Shown piece by piece: positions 43,609 to 45,168 of a stretch of 45,168 nucleotides of DNA. Position numbers and translations under genes: made by a program. The stretch is from Prevotella sp. (GTDB lineage Bacteria; Bacteroidota; Bacteroidia; Bacteroidales; Bacteroidaceae): NCBI GenBank assembly GCA_017471245.1, contig JAFUVB010000050.1:1-45168 (forward strand), read 5' to 3'. The stretch's first letter is position 1, and every line of letters begins with the position of its first letter. A model generated the notes under the pieces. The model saw nothing but the letters and a program-made list of their open reading frames with translations. It did not search any database and was not told the origin of the DNA.

Positions 43609-45168
43609 CTATTCTTCAACTTCCTTCACCGTCCATCCCTCAGGGATGCCACTTTCGCCACTTGGCCATTCCACGCCTTTGGCTTTGATGAACTCGCCGG
43701 TTGAAGATACTCCGTAGAGCCAACGATATAAATAATCATCAGCAGAGATATCCGTTGCATAGCAAGTCACCTTTGATAGTTTATTGCAATTGAAGAACAT
43801 ACCGGAGTAGCAACCCTCTGCCAATGTAGTTGCAGGAAGCGCGGGTGTCTGAGTTAACGAGGTGCAACCGTAGAACATACCGGAGTAGCACTTCTTTGCC
43901 AATGTAGTTGCAGGAAGTGCGGGTGCCTGAGTTAACGAGGTGCAACCGTCGAACATACTGGCGTAGCAATATTCTGTCAATGTCGTTGCAGGGAGCTCGG
44001 GAGCCTGCGTTAACGAGGTGCAACCGTAGAACATTGTCGAGTAGCAATAATCTGCCAATGTAGTGGCAGGCAGTGCAGGAGCCTGCGTTAACGAGGTGCA
44101 TCCGCGGAACATGTCGTAGTAGCAACCATATGCCAATGTAGTTGCCGGGAGTTCAGGAGCCTGCGTTAACGATCTACAACCGGAGAACATGTTATAGTAG
44201 CAGGCCTCTGCCAATGTAGTTGCTGGCAGTGCGGGTGCCTGAGTTAACGAGCCGCAATACTTGAACATACCGGAGTAGCAAGATTCCGCCAATGTCGTGG
44301 CAGGAAGCGCAGGAGCCTGCTTCAACGAGGTGCAATCGTAGAACATAGAGGCATAGCAAAATTTTGTCAATGTCGTTGCAGGGAGTTCAGGAGCCTGCTC
44401 TAACGAGGTGCAACTGTAGAACATTTCGCTGTAGCAGTTATCTGCCAATGCCGTGGCAGGAAGCGCAGGAGCCTGCTTCAACGAGGCGCAACCGTAGAAC
44501 ATACCATAGTAGCATTTTAGTGCCAAGTCCGTTGCTGGGAGCAAAAGGCTCTTTGTGGGATGACTGAGCAGATTTTTATTACTGCAGAACAAGAATTGGA
44601 ATGCATGTTTCGCAACGGTTGTCTGCTTAGCAAAAGCGGTTGAGCTGACCAAGCTCATCACATTGCCGTAGACATAGCAGGGGGCAGAGAAGTTAATGCT
44701 TGTACGTTCTTCATAGCTTTTTGCATACGCACTGTTGTCACCATAGAGCTGCACCTTGTCGCCGGCAGCTGCCTTTATCTCAATATTTTCGTCACTGCCC
44801 GATGTTTTCTCTCCATCATTCAAGGAATACTGGATGGTGAGCTTGAACGGATTCTCGATGGTAATCGTTGCATCCTCCTTTGCCTCAACGGTGAGCGGAG
44901 TGGTGAGCGGATCAAACGTCGACTCCACCGGTATCGTTGCCGTGTAGAACTTGCCGATGTCGAAGCCTTTCTCCTTCACGCCCACGTATTCGCCGCCGTA
45001 CTCATCGGTGACGGTGAACGTGTAGGTGTCTGCATCCGGCGACTCGTTGCGCAGAGCCACCCATATATCATCAGTCGCTTCGTCAACTTCTGCCGTCACC
45101 TCGCCCTGCCGGTTGTAGGTCCTACTGTCGTCAAACGGGTTGTAGCGCTGCCAAAGCTTGCCGTCCTC
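43609..45168 (-). CDS. BspA-like surface protein with 26-residue repeats (5' end outside window)
   Basis: The frame stays open to the window edge: 23 further codons precede the first GTG at 45099 and encode EDGKLWQRYNPFDDSR, so the start is outside. The visible 519 residues contain beta-rich domains (VRL-type strands to about residue 170 from 45099). Ten tandem 26-residue repeats of the type LPATTLAESCYSGMFYGCTS follow (nt 44541-43762; the last is degenerate). The C-terminus (GEFIKAKGVEWPSGESGIP) is characteristic of these Bacteroidetes proteins. The repeats match the surface-protein 26-residue repeat (DUF285-like/BspA leucine-rich) group. Such proteins bind host or bacterial surface ligands, but this one's ligand is unknown. 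The signal peptide, if any, is not in view. Confidence 0.88.
   Translation of the reverse strand, partial: EDGKLWQRYNPFDDSRTYNRQGEVTAEVDEATDDIWVALRNESPDADTYTFTVTDEYGGEYVGVKEKGFDIGKFYTATIPVESTFDPLTTPLTVEAKEDATITIENPFKLTIQYSLNDGEKTSGSDENIEIKAAAGDKVQLYGDNSAYAKSYEERTSINFSAPCYVYGNVMSLVSSTAFAKQTTVAKHAFQFLFCSNKNLLSHPTKSLLLPATDLALKCYYGMFYGCASLKQAPALPATALADNCYSEMFYSCTSLEQAPELPATTLTKFCYASMFYDCTSLKQAPALPATTLAESCYSGMFKYCGSLTQAPALPATTLAEACYYNMFSGCRSLTQAPELPATTLAYGCYYDMFRGCTSLTQAPALPATTLADYCYSTMFYGCTSLTQAPELPATTLTEYCYASMFDGCTSLTQAPALPATTLAKKCYSGMFYGCTSLTQTPALPATTLAEGCYSGMFFNCNKLSKVTCYATDISADDYLYRWLYGVSSTGEFIKAKGVEWPSGESGIPEGWTVKEVEE
43762..44541 (-). repeat. Ten tandem 78 bp coding repeats
   Basis: A 78 bp unit repeats without a break across the BspA-like gene. 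Each carries a conserved CY-xx-MF-xxC-x-SL-x-QAP pattern with a variable pair before CY. Adjacent units share long identical stretches, so unit number could change by recombination or slippage. Confidence 0.92.

Noticed and set aside
43781-44125. Second minus-strand frame inside the BspA-like gene
   Set aside because: It is a frame-shifted reading of the 78 bp repeats and its period is explained by them.

Overview
The window reads as chromosomal DNA of a Bacteroidales bacterium, most likely Prevotellaceae (Prevotella sensu lato). Support comes from the Bacteroidetes-type promoters (TTTG, about 20 bp, then TAnnTTTG) found upstream of several genes, SusC/SusD outer-membrane pairs with ECF sigma and FecR regulators, an OmpA-family barrel, a Bacteroides-like tryptophanase, a BspA-type 26-residue repeat surface protein, and the gene orders asnS-rluB-purB, guaB-PPIase-PPIase-ostA-mutL and tig-clpP-clpX-recQ. 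All protein genes but one lie on the minus strand, so each region is described in transcription order, right to left.

Right end (45168-36505): a BspA-like surface protein open at the window edge; a 450 bp intergenic stretch with a 22 bp periodic array and a long inverted repeat; lptB (LPS export ATPase); then trigger factor, ClpP, ClpX and RecQ, a protein quality-control and DNA-repair run.

Middle (36466-22277): a TonB-dependent uptake locus with its own surface-signalling system. It starts with a fusion of a histidine acid phosphatase to a GH92 alpha-mannosidase. An ECF sigma factor, a FecR anti-sigma factor, a SusC transporter with an STN signalling domain, SusD, a DUF4843 lipoprotein, a PKD-like lipoprotein and a TlpA-like thioredoxin follow. 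A working picture is that outer-membrane loading of SusC/SusD is signalled through STN to FecR and releases the sigma factor, while the surface lipoproteins and secreted enzymes process substrate. A separately promoted thioredoxin-fold protein with a broken CxxC follows at 21838-20141.

Left half (19801-417): tryptophanase (indole formation) with a long leader; a plus-strand secreted hypothetical; an envelope-biogenesis operon (guaB, two SurA-like PPIases, an OstA/LptA-like protein, a small membrane protein, mutL); an OmpA-family porin; phenylacetate-CoA ligase with a tandem-ACT partner; tRNA-Val; purB; a pseudouridine synthase with a long Gly/Arg/Gln/Tyr-rich N-terminus; and asnS.

The most unusual content is not in recognised families. 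Three intergenic arrays (5548-5701, 5768-5855, 43286-43373) repeat an AT-rich palindromic core at exactly 22 bp, using a small shared vocabulary of spacers. Several low-complexity purine-rich elements form large inverted repeats between genes. Elements of the same kind also sit inside fecR, including a 42 bp inverted repeat whose loop is an open reading frame in both orientations.
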